A stretch of DNA of 62,122 nucleotides from an uncultured Bacteroidales bacterium. GTDB lineage: Bacteria; Bacteroidota; Bacteroidia; Bacteroidales; Paludibacteraceae. The position numbers and the translations under genes are program-made. The notes under the pieces were generated by a model. It was not told the origin of the DNA and searched no databases. It saw only the letters and a list, made by a program, of their open reading frames with translations. Numbering within the stretch: the first letter of the stretch is position 1; each line of letters begins with the position of its first letter. Shown here in pieces: positions 1 through 7,662 of this stretch. The stretch is taken from contig CAMIZG010000006.1 in assembly GCA_946403215.1 (NCBI GenBank), positions 1 to 62,122 of the forward strand. Direction: 5' to 3'.

Positions 1-2
1 AG

Positions 3-848
3 TTCTGCATGGTGCCGTTCAACATGCTGGAGAAGAAAGCCGCCTACCTGAACACCGGCGTATGGAGCAAGAAAGCCCTGAAGGAAGCCAAAGGTTTCGG
101 CGAGGCTGTCGAGGTAGCCGCCAGCACCAACTCCATCCCTACGGACTACGAGATACCTCAGGATGCTGACTACTTCCACATCACAACCAACAACACGATT
201 TTCGGTACGGAAATCAACGACGACAAGCTTGCCGAGATATACAAGAAGAAAGGCAACGTGCCCCTGATAGCCGACATGAGTTCGGATATACTGAGCCGTC
301 CGGTTGACGTGAGCCAGTATGACATCATCTACGGCGGTGCGCAGAAGAACCTCGCTCCTGCCGGCGTGACGTTCGTAATCGTGAAGGAGAGCTGCCTGGG
401 CAAGGTAAGCCGCTATATCCCCACGATGCTGGATTACCGCACACATATCGACAACGGCTCGATGTTCAACACGCCGCCGGTACTGCCTATCTACACCGCC
501 CTGCTCACTCTGCGCTGGCTGAAGGCCAACGGAGGCGTTAAGTGGATTGAGGAGCGCAACAAGGCGAAAGCCGACCTGCTGTACAAATGCCTGGACGAGT
601 CCAAGCTGTTCACACCGACCATCCTCAACAAGGAGGACCGCAGCCGCATGAACATCTGCTTCGTATTCAAGCCCGGCTACGAGGAGCTGCAGGACGACTT
701 CTTCAAGTTCGCTACCGAACGCGGCATGGTGGGTATCAAGGGTCACCGTCTGGTTGGCGGCTTCCGTGCTTCGTGCTACAACGCGATGGATCTGGAAGGC
801 GTGCAGGCACTGGTTGATTGCATCCACGAATACGAAAAACTTCATTAA
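3..848 (+). CDS. serC: Phosphoserine aminotransferase SerC, 5'-truncated
   Basis: PLP enzyme that moves an amino group from glutamate to 3-phosphohydroxypyruvate, the second step of serine synthesis. The frame is open to the left edge, and the first codons (Phe-Cys before the first Met at 9) already read as SerC, so about 80 N-terminal residues lie outside the window. The Schiff-base lysine is in the stretch [12 protein letters not shown] (Lys codon 345-347). The C-terminal part, with [16 protein letters not shown], is complete. serA follows 88 bp downstream, so the two pathway enzymes sit in one unit. The family assignment is clear; only the start is missing. Confidence 0.95.
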   Translation, partial: FCMVPFNMLEKKAAYLNTGVWSKKALKEAKGFGEAVEVAASTNSIPTDYEIPQDADYFHITTNNTIFGTEINDDKLAEIYKKKGNVPLIADMSSDILSRPVDVSQYDIIYGGAQKNLAPAGVTFVIVKESCLGKVSRYIPTMLDYRTHIDNGSMFNTPPVLPIYTALLTLRWLKANGGVKWIEERNKAKADLLYKCLDESKLFTPTILNKEDRSRMNICFVFKPGYEELQDDFFKFATERGMVGIKGHRLVGGFRASCYNAMDLEGVQALVDCIHEYEKLH

Positions 849-936
849 TATGGGATACTCCTATCTGATATCGGCTAACAACCCTATCAACAAAGCCCAA
901 CACAAAAGTATCGAACTGACAACACTGATCAAACCT

Positions 937-1857
937 ATGAAAGTTCTTGTAGCAACAGAGAAACCTTTTGCGAAAGTGGCCGTTGACGGCATTCGCGAAG
1001 TGATAGAGGCCGCAGGTTATGAACTTGCGCTACTGGAGAAATATACCGCCAAACAGCAGTTGCTGGAGGCCATTGCTGACGCCGACGCACTCATCATCCG
1101 TTCGGATGTGGTGGATGCCGAGGTGCTGGATGCAGCCAAGCAGCTGAAGATTGTCGTGCGTGCCGGTGCCGGTTACGACAACATCGATCTGGAGGCTGCC
1201 ACCGCGCACAAGGTTGTGGCGATGAACACACCCGGTCAGAACAGCAATGCGGTTGCCGAACTGGCTCTCGGCCTGATGGTTTATGCCGTTCGCAACCTGT
1301 ATAACGGCACAAGCGGTACGGAACTCAAGGGCAAGAAACTGGGTATTCACGCCTTCGGCAACGTAGGCAGAAATGTGGCACGCATCGCCCAGGGCTTCGG
1401 TATGGAGGTCTATGCTTACGATGCGTACTGCCCGGATGAGGCGATGACAGCCGCAGGCGTCACCCCGCTCCACTCGGCGCAGGAGCTGTACAAGACCTGC
1501 GACATCGTCAGTCTGCACATCCCTGCCACCGCTGAGACCAAGAACAGCATCAACTATGAGCTGGTGAACCTGATGCCCAAAGGCGGCGTGCTGGTGAACA
1601 CAGCCCGCAAGGAAGTAATTGACGAGGACGGTCTGATCAAACTCATGCAGGAGCGCACTGACCTCAAGTACATGACCGACATTATGCCGGCTGCTGATGT
1701 CAAGTTCCGCGAACTGTTCGAAGGACGGTATTTTGCTACGCCCAAAAAGATGGGCGCACAGACCGCCGAGGCGAACATCAACGCCGGCATAGCTGCCGCC
1801 AAGCAGATTGTGGATTTCTTCCAGAACGGCAACACACGTTTTCAGGTTAACAAGTAA
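937..1857 (+). CDS. serA: D-3-phosphoglycerate dehydrogenase, short form
   Basis: NAD-dependent first enzyme of serine synthesis, 306 aa, the short form without a C-terminal ACT domain. I chose the ATG at 937 (MKVLVATEKPF) because the longer frame from 754 runs through the end of serC. The Rossmann glycine motif reads GIHAFGNVGR (about residues 138-147), and the substrate arginine lies in VNTARKEVID. Where most family members have the catalytic histidine (TPHxGAS), this protein has TPKKMGAQTAEA, so a lysine (about residue 270) is at the histidine position. A Lys at this place is known for the PGDH of Entamoeba histolytica, which is related to Bacteroidetes enzymes. The stop overlaps the next start by one base. 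Confidence 0.93.
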   Translation: MKVLVATEKPFAKVAVDGIREVIEAAGYELALLEKYTAKQQLLEAIADADALIIRSDVVDAEVLDAAKQLKIVVRAGAGYDNIDLEAATAHKVVAMNTPGQNSNAVAELALGLMVYAVRNLYNGTSGTELKGKKLGIHAFGNVGRNVARIAQGFGMEVYAYDAYCPDEAMTAAGVTPLHSAQELYKTCDIVSLHIPATAETKNSINYELVNLMPKGGVLVNTARKEVIDEDGLIKLMQERTDLKYMTDIMPAADVKFRELFEGRYFATPKKMGAQTAEANINAGIAAAKQIVDFFQNGNTRFQVNK

Positions 1858-3212
1858 TGAATAATAGGAGATTATACCTACTATCAGCGTGGCTGTGTTG
1901 CGCGTTTTCGGCGTGGGCTCTGCACGTCGTACCTGTCGGTGAACCCGATAAGGACTACACGTTTGTGGATAATAGTGGCGACAGCATCTACATCTTCCGT
2001 GACGAAATCAAGATGAAGCATCCTGCCGGCTGTACCGACTGGTACAAGGTGGATGGCAGTGTGTTTCGGACCAACGCGGATGAGATTTTTCCGGACGAAG
2101 GTGGTTACTACACCTTGCAAGATGGCGAGAAAGAGTATTTCTACGTTTTCTCCTACAAGAACTACAAAGCAAATACTGCCGACTGGTCGCTGAGCGTCGA
2201 GCCGCAATGTGAAGCCACTATCCTTACACTCACGGGCACGCTGCCCGAGGCGCTGAAATATGAGCACCCGTTAGCCGGTGGCGGCACGCAGACACGGACT
2301 GTACCGATGACCTGCACTATATCGTACACCGATCTGGCATGGAGCGAAGCGGATATGCAGTGGCAGGACTCAGCGGCTGTGCTATCGCACTCCTTCCCCG
2401 TAACAACCTTCACCCTGCCGGCTATCTATCAAGCCACGGATATCACACTCACGGTGGATAATATAGCTCAGGCATTAGGTCTGGACAGGGACTCGATCAG
2501 CGCCACACTGACGGAGAGTTCGGTTATTGCCGTCAAGTCGCATGTCACCAGCCGTACCGAGGTTCGCGGACAGAAAGGTGAGCAGTCGAATGAGCTGGAG
2601 CGTCCGACGGACGAGTCGGTCCTGACCGGCTCTGCCGAGCTGCGTATTCAGTTTAACAGCAACCCAACTCCGGCAGCATTGTTCTTCAGTTGGCGCGTAT
2701 ATAAGGGCACTCAGCTCATATACTCACGCAACGATGAGAACTTGTTTGAGGTATTCAGCGAACCAGCCGCCTACCGCGTGGTAAGCACCGTGACAGGCAC
2801 CCATTGTCCGTGTGAAACATGTACCCATGACTCCACAGAGGTGACAATTAGCATCTCCGCGTCCGACCTGCGTGTGCCTAACGTATTCACGCCCAACGGC
2901 GACGGATTGAATGACGAATTCCGTGTTCAGTACCGCTCGCTGGCGGAGTTCCACTGCTGGGTATATAACCGCTGGGGCAAGCTCGTGTATGAATGGACCG
3001 ACCCCGCCAAGGGTTGGGACGGCACTATCAATGGCAAGCCGGCTGCTGAAGGTGCCTACTTCTACGTTATCCGGGCACGCGGTACGGATGCTAACCCTAA
3101 TCAGGCTTACCGAAGCAAAGCGTCTTACAACCGTGCACGTCAGAAGAGCGATGAGAGTATAACCGGCATATACCAACTATCCGGCGATATTAACCTACTC
3201 AGAGGAAAATAA
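1857..3212 (+). CDS. T9SS type B sorting-domain (gliding-motility C-terminal) secreted protein
   Basis: A 451-aa exported protein. An N-terminal signal peptide (MNNRRLYLLSAWLCCAFSAWA) is followed by about 300 residues I do not recognise, which read as beta-rich, Ig-like surface-protein sequence. From about residue 339 there is a clear gliding-motility-associated C-terminal domain: VPNVFTPNGDGLNDEF, then VYNRWGKLVYE, GWDGTINGKPAAEGAYFYVI, and a final stretch ending in NLLRGK. This domain is the type B sorting signal of the type 9 secretion system, so the protein is probably exported across the outer membrane. Its ATG shares one base with the serA stop, so it is likely co-translated with serine-synthesis genes, an unexpected partner. 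The substrate or ligand is unknown. Confidence 0.85.
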   Translation: MNNRRLYLLSAWLCCAFSAWALHVVPVGEPDKDYTFVDNSGDSIYIFRDEIKMKHPAGCTDWYKVDGSVFRTNADEIFPDEGGYYTLQDGEKEYFYVFSYKNYKANTADWSLSVEPQCEATILTLTGTLPEALKYEHPLAGGGTQTRTVPMTCTISYTDLAWSEADMQWQDSAAVLSHSFPVTTFTLPAIYQATDITLTVDNIAQALGLDRDSISATLTESSVIAVKSHVTSRTEVRGQKGEQSNELERPTDESVLTGSAELRIQFNSNPTPAALFFSWRVYKGTQLIYSRNDENLFEVFSEPAAYRVVSTVTGTHCPCETCTHDSTEVTISISASDLRVPNVFTPNGDGLNDEFRVQYRSLAEFHCWVYNRWGKLVYEWTDPAKGWDGTINGKPAAEGAYFYVIRARGTDANPNQAYRSKASYNRARQKSDESITGIYQLSGDINLLRGK

Positions 3213-3241
3213 CGATTTAACAGCTTAACGGTCTAACACTA
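3210..3241 (+). repeat. Phased 8-bp TAAC array between the type B cargo gene and holA
   Basis: TAAC occurs at 3210, 3218, 3226 and 3234, exactly every 8 bp. The first copy contains the stop codon of the upstream gene, and the fourth unit ends right before the TTG start of holA. The other four bases of each unit vary. A matching array lies before lspA. Confidence 0.8.
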
Positions 3242-4285
3242 TTGGCAGCCGCTACGTTGACATACGAACAGGTGCTATTGCAGCTCAAGCAGCAGCAATA
3301 CAAACCCGTATATATCCTCTATGGGGAAGAGCCTTACTATATCGACAAGGTGACGGACTACATTGAGGAGAACGTGCTGGACGAGGCCGGCAAGTCATTC
3401 GATCAGGTGGTGCTGTATGGGCGCGACCTGGCGGAGAATGGCATAGCTGATGCGGTGATGCAAGCACGCGGATTTGCAATGATGGGTGGCTACAAGGTCG
3501 TCATCGTCCGCGAGGCGCAGATGATCAAGAAGTGGCAGGCACTGGAGCAATACATAGCCGCACCCCAACCGCAATCCATACTGGTGATTGCCTGCAAGTC
3601 AGGCTCCGCACCTAAGGTACCGGCATCACCACATGTGGCACTCATGCAATCCACGCCGCTGCGCGACTATCAGGTGGCAGGATGGATAACGCGGTACATT
3701 GACAACTGGAACAAAGAGCAACGGGCCAAGGACAAGGACGAGCAGGTGACCATCGACCCGAAGGTCACGCAGATACTGGCCGACAACCTCGGCACTAATC
3801 TGCAACAGATAGTGCTGTCGCTGGAGAAGCTGGTGAACGGTCGTCCCGCAGGTGTCAATACGATTGATGCGGCACTTGTGGAGCGGAACATTGGCATTAG
3901 CAAGGATTTCAACGGATTTGAGCTGCAGGATGCCTTGATCAAGGGCGATGCGCTGAAGGCTAACCGGATAGTAAGGTACTTCGCCTCGGCAAAAGACCAC
4001 CCTATTCAGAAGGAACTGCCTATATTGTTCTCATTCTTTGCCAACCTGATGCTCTACCACTACCTACCCAACAAACAGGATGAGCGTGCGGTGGCGGCAG
4101 TGCTGAAGATCAATCCGTTCATCGTCAAGAACTACGCACGTGCCGCGCAACGATACTCTGCCGGCAAAACCTTCCGTATCATATCCTATTTCCGCGATAC
4201 GGATGCCCGCAGCAAAGGCATAGGCACGGGCTCCGCAACGGAAATTGACCTGTGGAAAGAACTAATTTACAAGATACTACACTGA
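3242..4285 (+). CDS. holA: DNA polymerase III delta subunit
   Basis: Clamp-loader delta subunit, which opens the beta sliding clamp during replication; 347 aa, the usual length. The N-terminal part has the family pattern YKPVYILYGEEPYYIDKV, followed by the AAA-like fold and the C-terminal collar region (FIVKNYARAAQRYS near residue 300). The start is TTG at 3242: the in-frame stop at 3218-3220 leaves no upstream ATG, and the next Met is too far inside. TTG may keep expression low. It sits between a secreted protein and metK, a loose housekeeping cluster. Confidence 0.92.
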   Translation: MAAATLTYEQVLLQLKQQQYKPVYILYGEEPYYIDKVTDYIEENVLDEAGKSFDQVVLYGRDLAENGIADAVMQARGFAMMGGYKVVIVREAQMIKKWQALEQYIAAPQPQSILVIACKSGSAPKVPASPHVALMQSTPLRDYQVAGWITRYIDNWNKEQRAKDKDEQVTIDPKVTQILADNLGTNLQQIVLSLEKLVNGRPAGVNTIDAALVERNIGISKDFNGFELQDALIKGDALKANRIVRYFASAKDHPIQKELPILFSFFANLMLYHYLPNKQDERAVAAVLKINPFIVKNYARAAQRYSAGKTFRIISYFRDTDARSKGIGTGSATEIDLWKELIYKILH

Positions 4286-4307
4286 TAATCAAATATGTTT
4301 AACCAAT

Positions 4308-4360
4308 ACGAGGGATGGATTTGAATTGCTTGCAACCCTCTAAACTAAATGCTAAAAACA
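4308..4360 (+). promoter_or_regulatory. Candidate SAM-II-like riboswitch in the metK leader
   Basis: The leader contains, in order, GAGGG (4310-4314), GATTT (4318-4322), TTGCA (4330-4334), CCCTC (4336-4340), TAAA (4346-4349) and GCTAAA (4351-4356), then the metK ATG at 4361. GAGGG and CCCTC make a perfect 5-bp stem P1. The conserved blocks of the SAM-II class are a P1 stem enclosing GAUUU and UUGCA, followed by UAAA and GCUAAA, and they come in the same order here. Differences: three extra bases between P1 and GAUUU, and only one base between UAAA and GCUAAA instead of about four. SAM control of metK, with the element ending at the start codon, would fit translational repression. This was judged by eye only. 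Confidence 0.5.
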
Positions 4361-5638
4361 ATGAATTATTTATTCACATCTGAATCGGTGTCCGAGGGAC
4401 ACCCTGACAAAGTCGCTGACCAGATCAGCGACGCTATTCTGGACAATTTTCTTGCTTTAGACCCCAGTGCCCATGTAGCCTGCGAGACGATGGTCACCAC
4501 CGGACAGGTGTTTGTGGCAGGTGAGGTGACCGCCAAGAAATATATCGACCTGCCGGCTATCATCCGCCGCACCATCAACACTATCGGTTACACCAAAGCC
4601 GCGTACAAGTTCGAGGCAGAGAGCTGCGGTATTCTGCAGGCTCTGCATGAGCAGAGCGCGGATATCAACATGGGCGTGAGCCGTGGCACGAAGATGGCTC
4701 AGGGTGCAGGTGACCAGGGAATGATGTTCGGTTACGCCTCATCGGAGACCGACAACTATATGCCATTGACACTTGACCTGGCGCACACGCTGGTCTATAC
4801 CCTGGCGCGCATCCGCAAGGAAGGCAAGGAGATGACCTACCTGCGTCCGGACGCCAAGAGCCAGGTTACGATGGAGTACGACGGGAAGAACCGTCCCGTT
4901 CGCATACAGACCATCGTACTCTCCACCCAACACGACGAGCAGACTGCCGACGGCCGCAAGGTCACGCCGGAACTGATCAAGCAGGACGTGATTGCTATCC
5001 TGCTGCCGCGTGTAGCCAAGCGTGACGCGCGCTACACCACCCTGCTGGAGACCTTCCTGAGCGATGAGCGCACCGAACTGCTCGTCAATCCGACAGGCAA
5101 CTTCGTCATTGGTGGCCCTTATGGCGACACGGGACTGACCGGCCGCAAGATCATTGTAGATACTTATGGTGGCCGCGGTGCACACGGTGGTGGTGCTTTC
5201 TCCGGCAAAGACCCATCGAAGGTTGATCGCTCTGCGGCTTATGCGGCACGTCATATAGCCAAGAACATGGTAGCAGCGGGCGTAGCGGACGAGGTGCTAG
5301 TGCAGGTTAGTTACGCTATAGGCGTAGCCAAACCTGTGAGCCTGTATGTGAACACCTACGGCACAGCCAAGGTGAAGATGAACGATGCCGAGATAGCACG
5401 ACGTATAGGTCGCTTGTTCGACCTACGTCCGGCTGCTATCATCCGCGACCTCAAACTCACGCAGCCGATGTACGAGGAGACGGCACGCTACGGACATATG
5501 GGACGCACCAACGAGGTGGTTACCAAGCAGTTCATCGACTCCGACGGCAAGCCCTTTACTCGTGAGGTTGAACTCTTCACATGGGAGAAACTGGACAGAA
5601 TAGATGACATTAAAAAGGCATTCAAACTACAGTTTTAA
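4361..5638 (+). CDS. metK: S-adenosylmethionine synthetase
   Basis: Makes S-adenosylmethionine from methionine and ATP; 425 aa from the ATG at 4361 ([17 protein letters not shown]). A second ATG at 4349 would add four residues but lies inside the conserved leader element, so I prefer 4361. Signatures: [15 protein letters not shown] (N-terminal ATP site), [12 protein letters not shown] (about residues 117-128) and the phosphate loop [19 protein letters not shown]. The central region carries an insertion compared with the roughly 385-residue E. coli enzyme, typical of Bacteroidetes members. The leader holds a candidate SAM-sensing RNA. The stop codon begins an 8-bp-phased TAAC array leading to lspA. 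Confidence 0.97.
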   Translation: MNYLFTSESVSEGHPDKVADQISDAILDNFLALDPSAHVACETMVTTGQVFVAGEVTAKKYIDLPAIIRRTINTIGYTKAAYKFEAESCGILQALHEQSADINMGVSRGTKMAQGAGDQGMMFGYASSETDNYMPLTLDLAHTLVYTLARIRKEGKEMTYLRPDAKSQVTMEYDGKNRPVRIQTIVLSTQHDEQTADGRKVTPELIKQDVIAILLPRVAKRDARYTTLLETFLSDERTELLVNPTGNFVIGGPYGDTGLTGRKIIVDTYGGRGAHGGGAFSGKDPSKVDRSAAYAARHIAKNMVAAGVADEVLVQVSYAIGVAKPVSLYVNTYGTAKVKMNDAEIARRIGRLFDLRPAAIIRDLKLTQPMYEETARYGHMGRTNEVVTKQFIDSDGKPFTREVELFTWEKLDRIDDIKKAFKLQF

Positions 5639-5663
5639 CAATCTAACAGTGTAACAAATAAAC
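5636..5663 (+). repeat. Phased 8-bp (T/A)AAC array between metK and lspA
   Basis: TAAC at 5636, 5644 and 5652 and AAAC at 5660 repeat every 8 bp. The first copy includes the metK stop codon, and the last AAC abuts the lspA ATG at 5664. The whole spacer is this array, the same design as before holA. Confidence 0.8.
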
Positions 5664-6197
5664 ATGAAATCTTGGAAACCTTGGCTTATCGCCGCTGTGG
5701 TTATCATACTTGTAGCGCTTGATCAGGCTCTCAAACTATATATCCGCACGCACTATATGCCGGGCGAGGCACATGAGATCTTGCCGTTCTTCCAGCTGTG
5801 CTTTGTGGAGAACAACGGTATGGCCTTTGGCATCCAGTGGCTGCCCAAGTGGTGCCTGACGGCATTCCGAATCATCATGGTGGGTGTTCTGGGCTGGTAC
5901 ATTCACACGCTGCTCAAGCATCAGGCGCGCACCTCGTACCTCACAATGATAACACTGATTACTGCCGGAGCCATCGGCAACATTATCGACTGTGTGTTCT
6001 ACGGCAAGCTGTTTGGTTATGAGACCTGGTTCTACGGCCGCGTGGTGGATATGCTCTATTTCCCGCTTATTCATGACTCAGCCGGCGAGACGCTGTTCTT
6101 CCGTCCGGTGTTCAACTTGGCTGATTCGTATATCACCATCGCGGTGTTCGCTATCCTTCTGTTCTTCCGCAAGGAGCTAAACGATAGCTTAAGTTGA
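5664..6197 (+). CDS. lspA: Lipoprotein signal peptidase (signal peptidase II)
   Basis: Inner-membrane aspartyl protease that cleaves the signal peptide of diacylglyceryl prolipoproteins; 177 aa. It has four hydrophobic segments (about residues 7-25, 65-83, 92-108 and 152-168). Conserved elements: DQALK in the first periplasmic turn, VENNGMAFG, and the two catalytic aspartates in GRVVDMLYFP and NLADSYI. The region between the catalytic aspartates is longer than in E. coli, as is common in Bacteroidetes. Lipoproteins in this window with lipoboxes (the DUF4837 and DUF5689 proteins) would be substrates. It is the last gene of the plus-strand unit. Confidence 0.96.
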   Translation: MKSWKPWLIAAVVIILVALDQALKLYIRTHYMPGEAHEILPFFQLCFVENNGMAFGIQWLPKWCLTAFRIIMVGVLGWYIHTLLKHQARTSYLTMITLITAGAIGNIIDCVFYGKLFGYETWFYGRVVDMLYFPLIHDSAGETLFFRPVFNLADSYITIAVFAILLFFRKELNDSLS

Positions 6198-6219
6198 CTC
6201 CACAACATATATACAAGAA

Positions 6220-6239
6220 AAGCGCCAAATTTGGCGCTT
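6220..6239. terminator. Bidirectional intrinsic terminator between lspA and the aminotransferase gene
   Basis: A perfect 10-bp inverted repeat, AAGCGCCAAA followed directly by TTTGGCGCTT, with T-rich sequence on the plus side (ATTTGTTT). It lies between two convergent genes and could end transcription from both sides. Confidence 0.8.
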
Positions 6240-6384
6240 ATTTGTTTGATAAAAGGTGCATCTGAGCAAATATCACCCTTAATAATGAATAACCAATGCA
6301 CAGGAAACCGACACGAACCACTAACGTTCAGATTTGAACACCACGTTCGAAAAATTCAGAAGTCCCTGTACAATCACATTCGTA

Positions 6385-7623
6385 TCAGTTCAGTTGCTTT
6401 ATAGCGGTGCGGATGCGGGTCATGGCATCGGTTATCTGCTGTTCGGAGCATGCGTAGGAGATGCGCAGGCAGGTGGGTTCGCCAAAAGCTGAACCGGAGA
6501 CACATGCAACCAAGCCATCCGTAAGCATGTACTCGCAGAGATCGTCGGCAGAGCTGATGAGCGTGGTGCTACGAGACTTAGCGTAGGCTGAGTCAGCAGG
6601 TGTGTGCTTGCCAAACAGCGCAGTTACATCGGGGAAGAGGTAGAACGCACCTTTCGGAACGCGCACCTTCCAGCCGGGGATATCCTGCGCCAGACTGACA
6701 ATGAGGTCACGTCGGCGCTCAAATGCCCGTGTCATATCCTTGACGCAGGTGAGGTCAGCCTCCAGCGCCATCTGAGCTGCGTACTGCGCAACCATGGTGG
6801 CGCAAGTGATCTGTTGGCCTTGCAGACGAGTGCAGGCCTTGATGAAATTCTGGTCCTTACAAGCCAGCCAGCCTATACGATAGCCTGTCATGGCAAACGC
6901 TTTGCTCACGCCGTTAACGATGATCAGCCGGTCAAGCAGTTCGGTCTCATTCACCCACGATGCGCAGATGCCGGTGTAACAGATCTGATTGTATATCTCA
7001 TCAGCAATCACGGCAACATTCGGATGGCGAAGTAGCACTCGGACGAGCGCCTTGATGTCTTCGGCGCTATATACCGCACCTGTAGGATTGTTGGGCGTGC
7101 AGAGGATGATCAGGCGTGTGTGGGGAGTAATAGCCGCCTCGAGAGCTTCGGGAGTGAGAAGAAAATCGTGGTCATAGGTAGTGCGTACCATGACGGGAAC
7201 CCCTTCGGCGAGCCTGACCATCTCGGTGTAGCTAACCCAACAGGGCGTAGGCAGGATAACCTCGTCGCCCTTGCCAATGAGCGTCTCAATAGCATTGCAG
7301 ATAGCCTGCTTGGCACCCACGCTGACGATGATATCCTCAGCCTTGAACACGGGTTCAGCCCCATCCTTGTCGGCAAATGAAGACATATACTTAGCCGCGG
7401 CGGCACGCAAGCCGGGTGTACCGGGCACTGGACCGTAGTGCGACATATCGGCATCCACGGCGTCCTTTACTGCCTGCTTGACGTGCGCCGGCGTTGGGAA
7501 ATCCGGTTCGCCGAGAGACATGGACAGGATATTCACTCCGGCAGCTTTCAACGCAGCTGCTTTGGCGGCCATCGCCAAGGTCGGCGAAGCGGAGATTTGC
7601 GCTATACGATTGGATATATTCAT
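6385..7623 (-). CDS. Pyridoxal-phosphate aminotransferase, aspartate aminotransferase type (class I)
   Basis: 412-aa fold-type I aminotransferase of the Ib (thermophile-type AspB) group; likely aspartate:2-oxoglutarate transamination. Visible family marks: SLGEPDFPTP near residue 37, HYGPVPGTPGLR, the cofactor-contact stretch CTPNNPTGAVYS, the aspartate in VIADEIYNQI, the PLP lysine in NGVSKAFAMTGYRIGW, and the C-terminal arginine in CLRISYA that binds the substrate carboxylate. It ends the long minus-strand operon that also contains lysC, which fits a role in the aspartate family pathway. Substrate preference cannot be read from sequence alone; other keto acids are possible. Confidence 0.9.
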   Translation of the reverse strand: MNISNRIAQISASPTLAMAAKAAALKAAGVNILSMSLGEPDFPTPAHVKQAVKDAVDADMSHYGPVPGTPGLRAAAAKYMSSFADKDGAEPVFKAEDIIVSVGAKQAICNAIETLIGKGDEVILPTPCWVSYTEMVRLAEGVPVMVRTTYDHDFLLTPEALEAAITPHTRLIILCTPNNPTGAVYSAEDIKALVRVLLRHPNVAVIADEIYNQICYTGICASWVNETELLDRLIIVNGVSKAFAMTGYRIGWLACKDQNFIKACTRLQGQQITCATMVAQYAAQMALEADLTCVKDMTRAFERRRDLIVSLAQDIPGWKVRVPKGAFYLFPDVTALFGKHTPADSAYAKSRSTTLISSADDLCEYMLTDGLVACVSGSAFGEPTCLRISYACSEQQITDAMTRIRTAIKQLN

Positions 7624-7662
7624 AACAGGTGAGGATAGGATCAGCCAAGGTTGGCTGATGCA

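Noticed and set aside
754..936. Upstream extension of the serA reading frame
   Set aside because: The part before 937 overlaps serC and the spacer and encodes no PGDH sequence; the family start is at MKVLVATEKP.
4739..5254. Long minus-strand frame inside metK
   Set aside because: It lies fully inside a strongly conserved gene and its residues do not read as a protein family.
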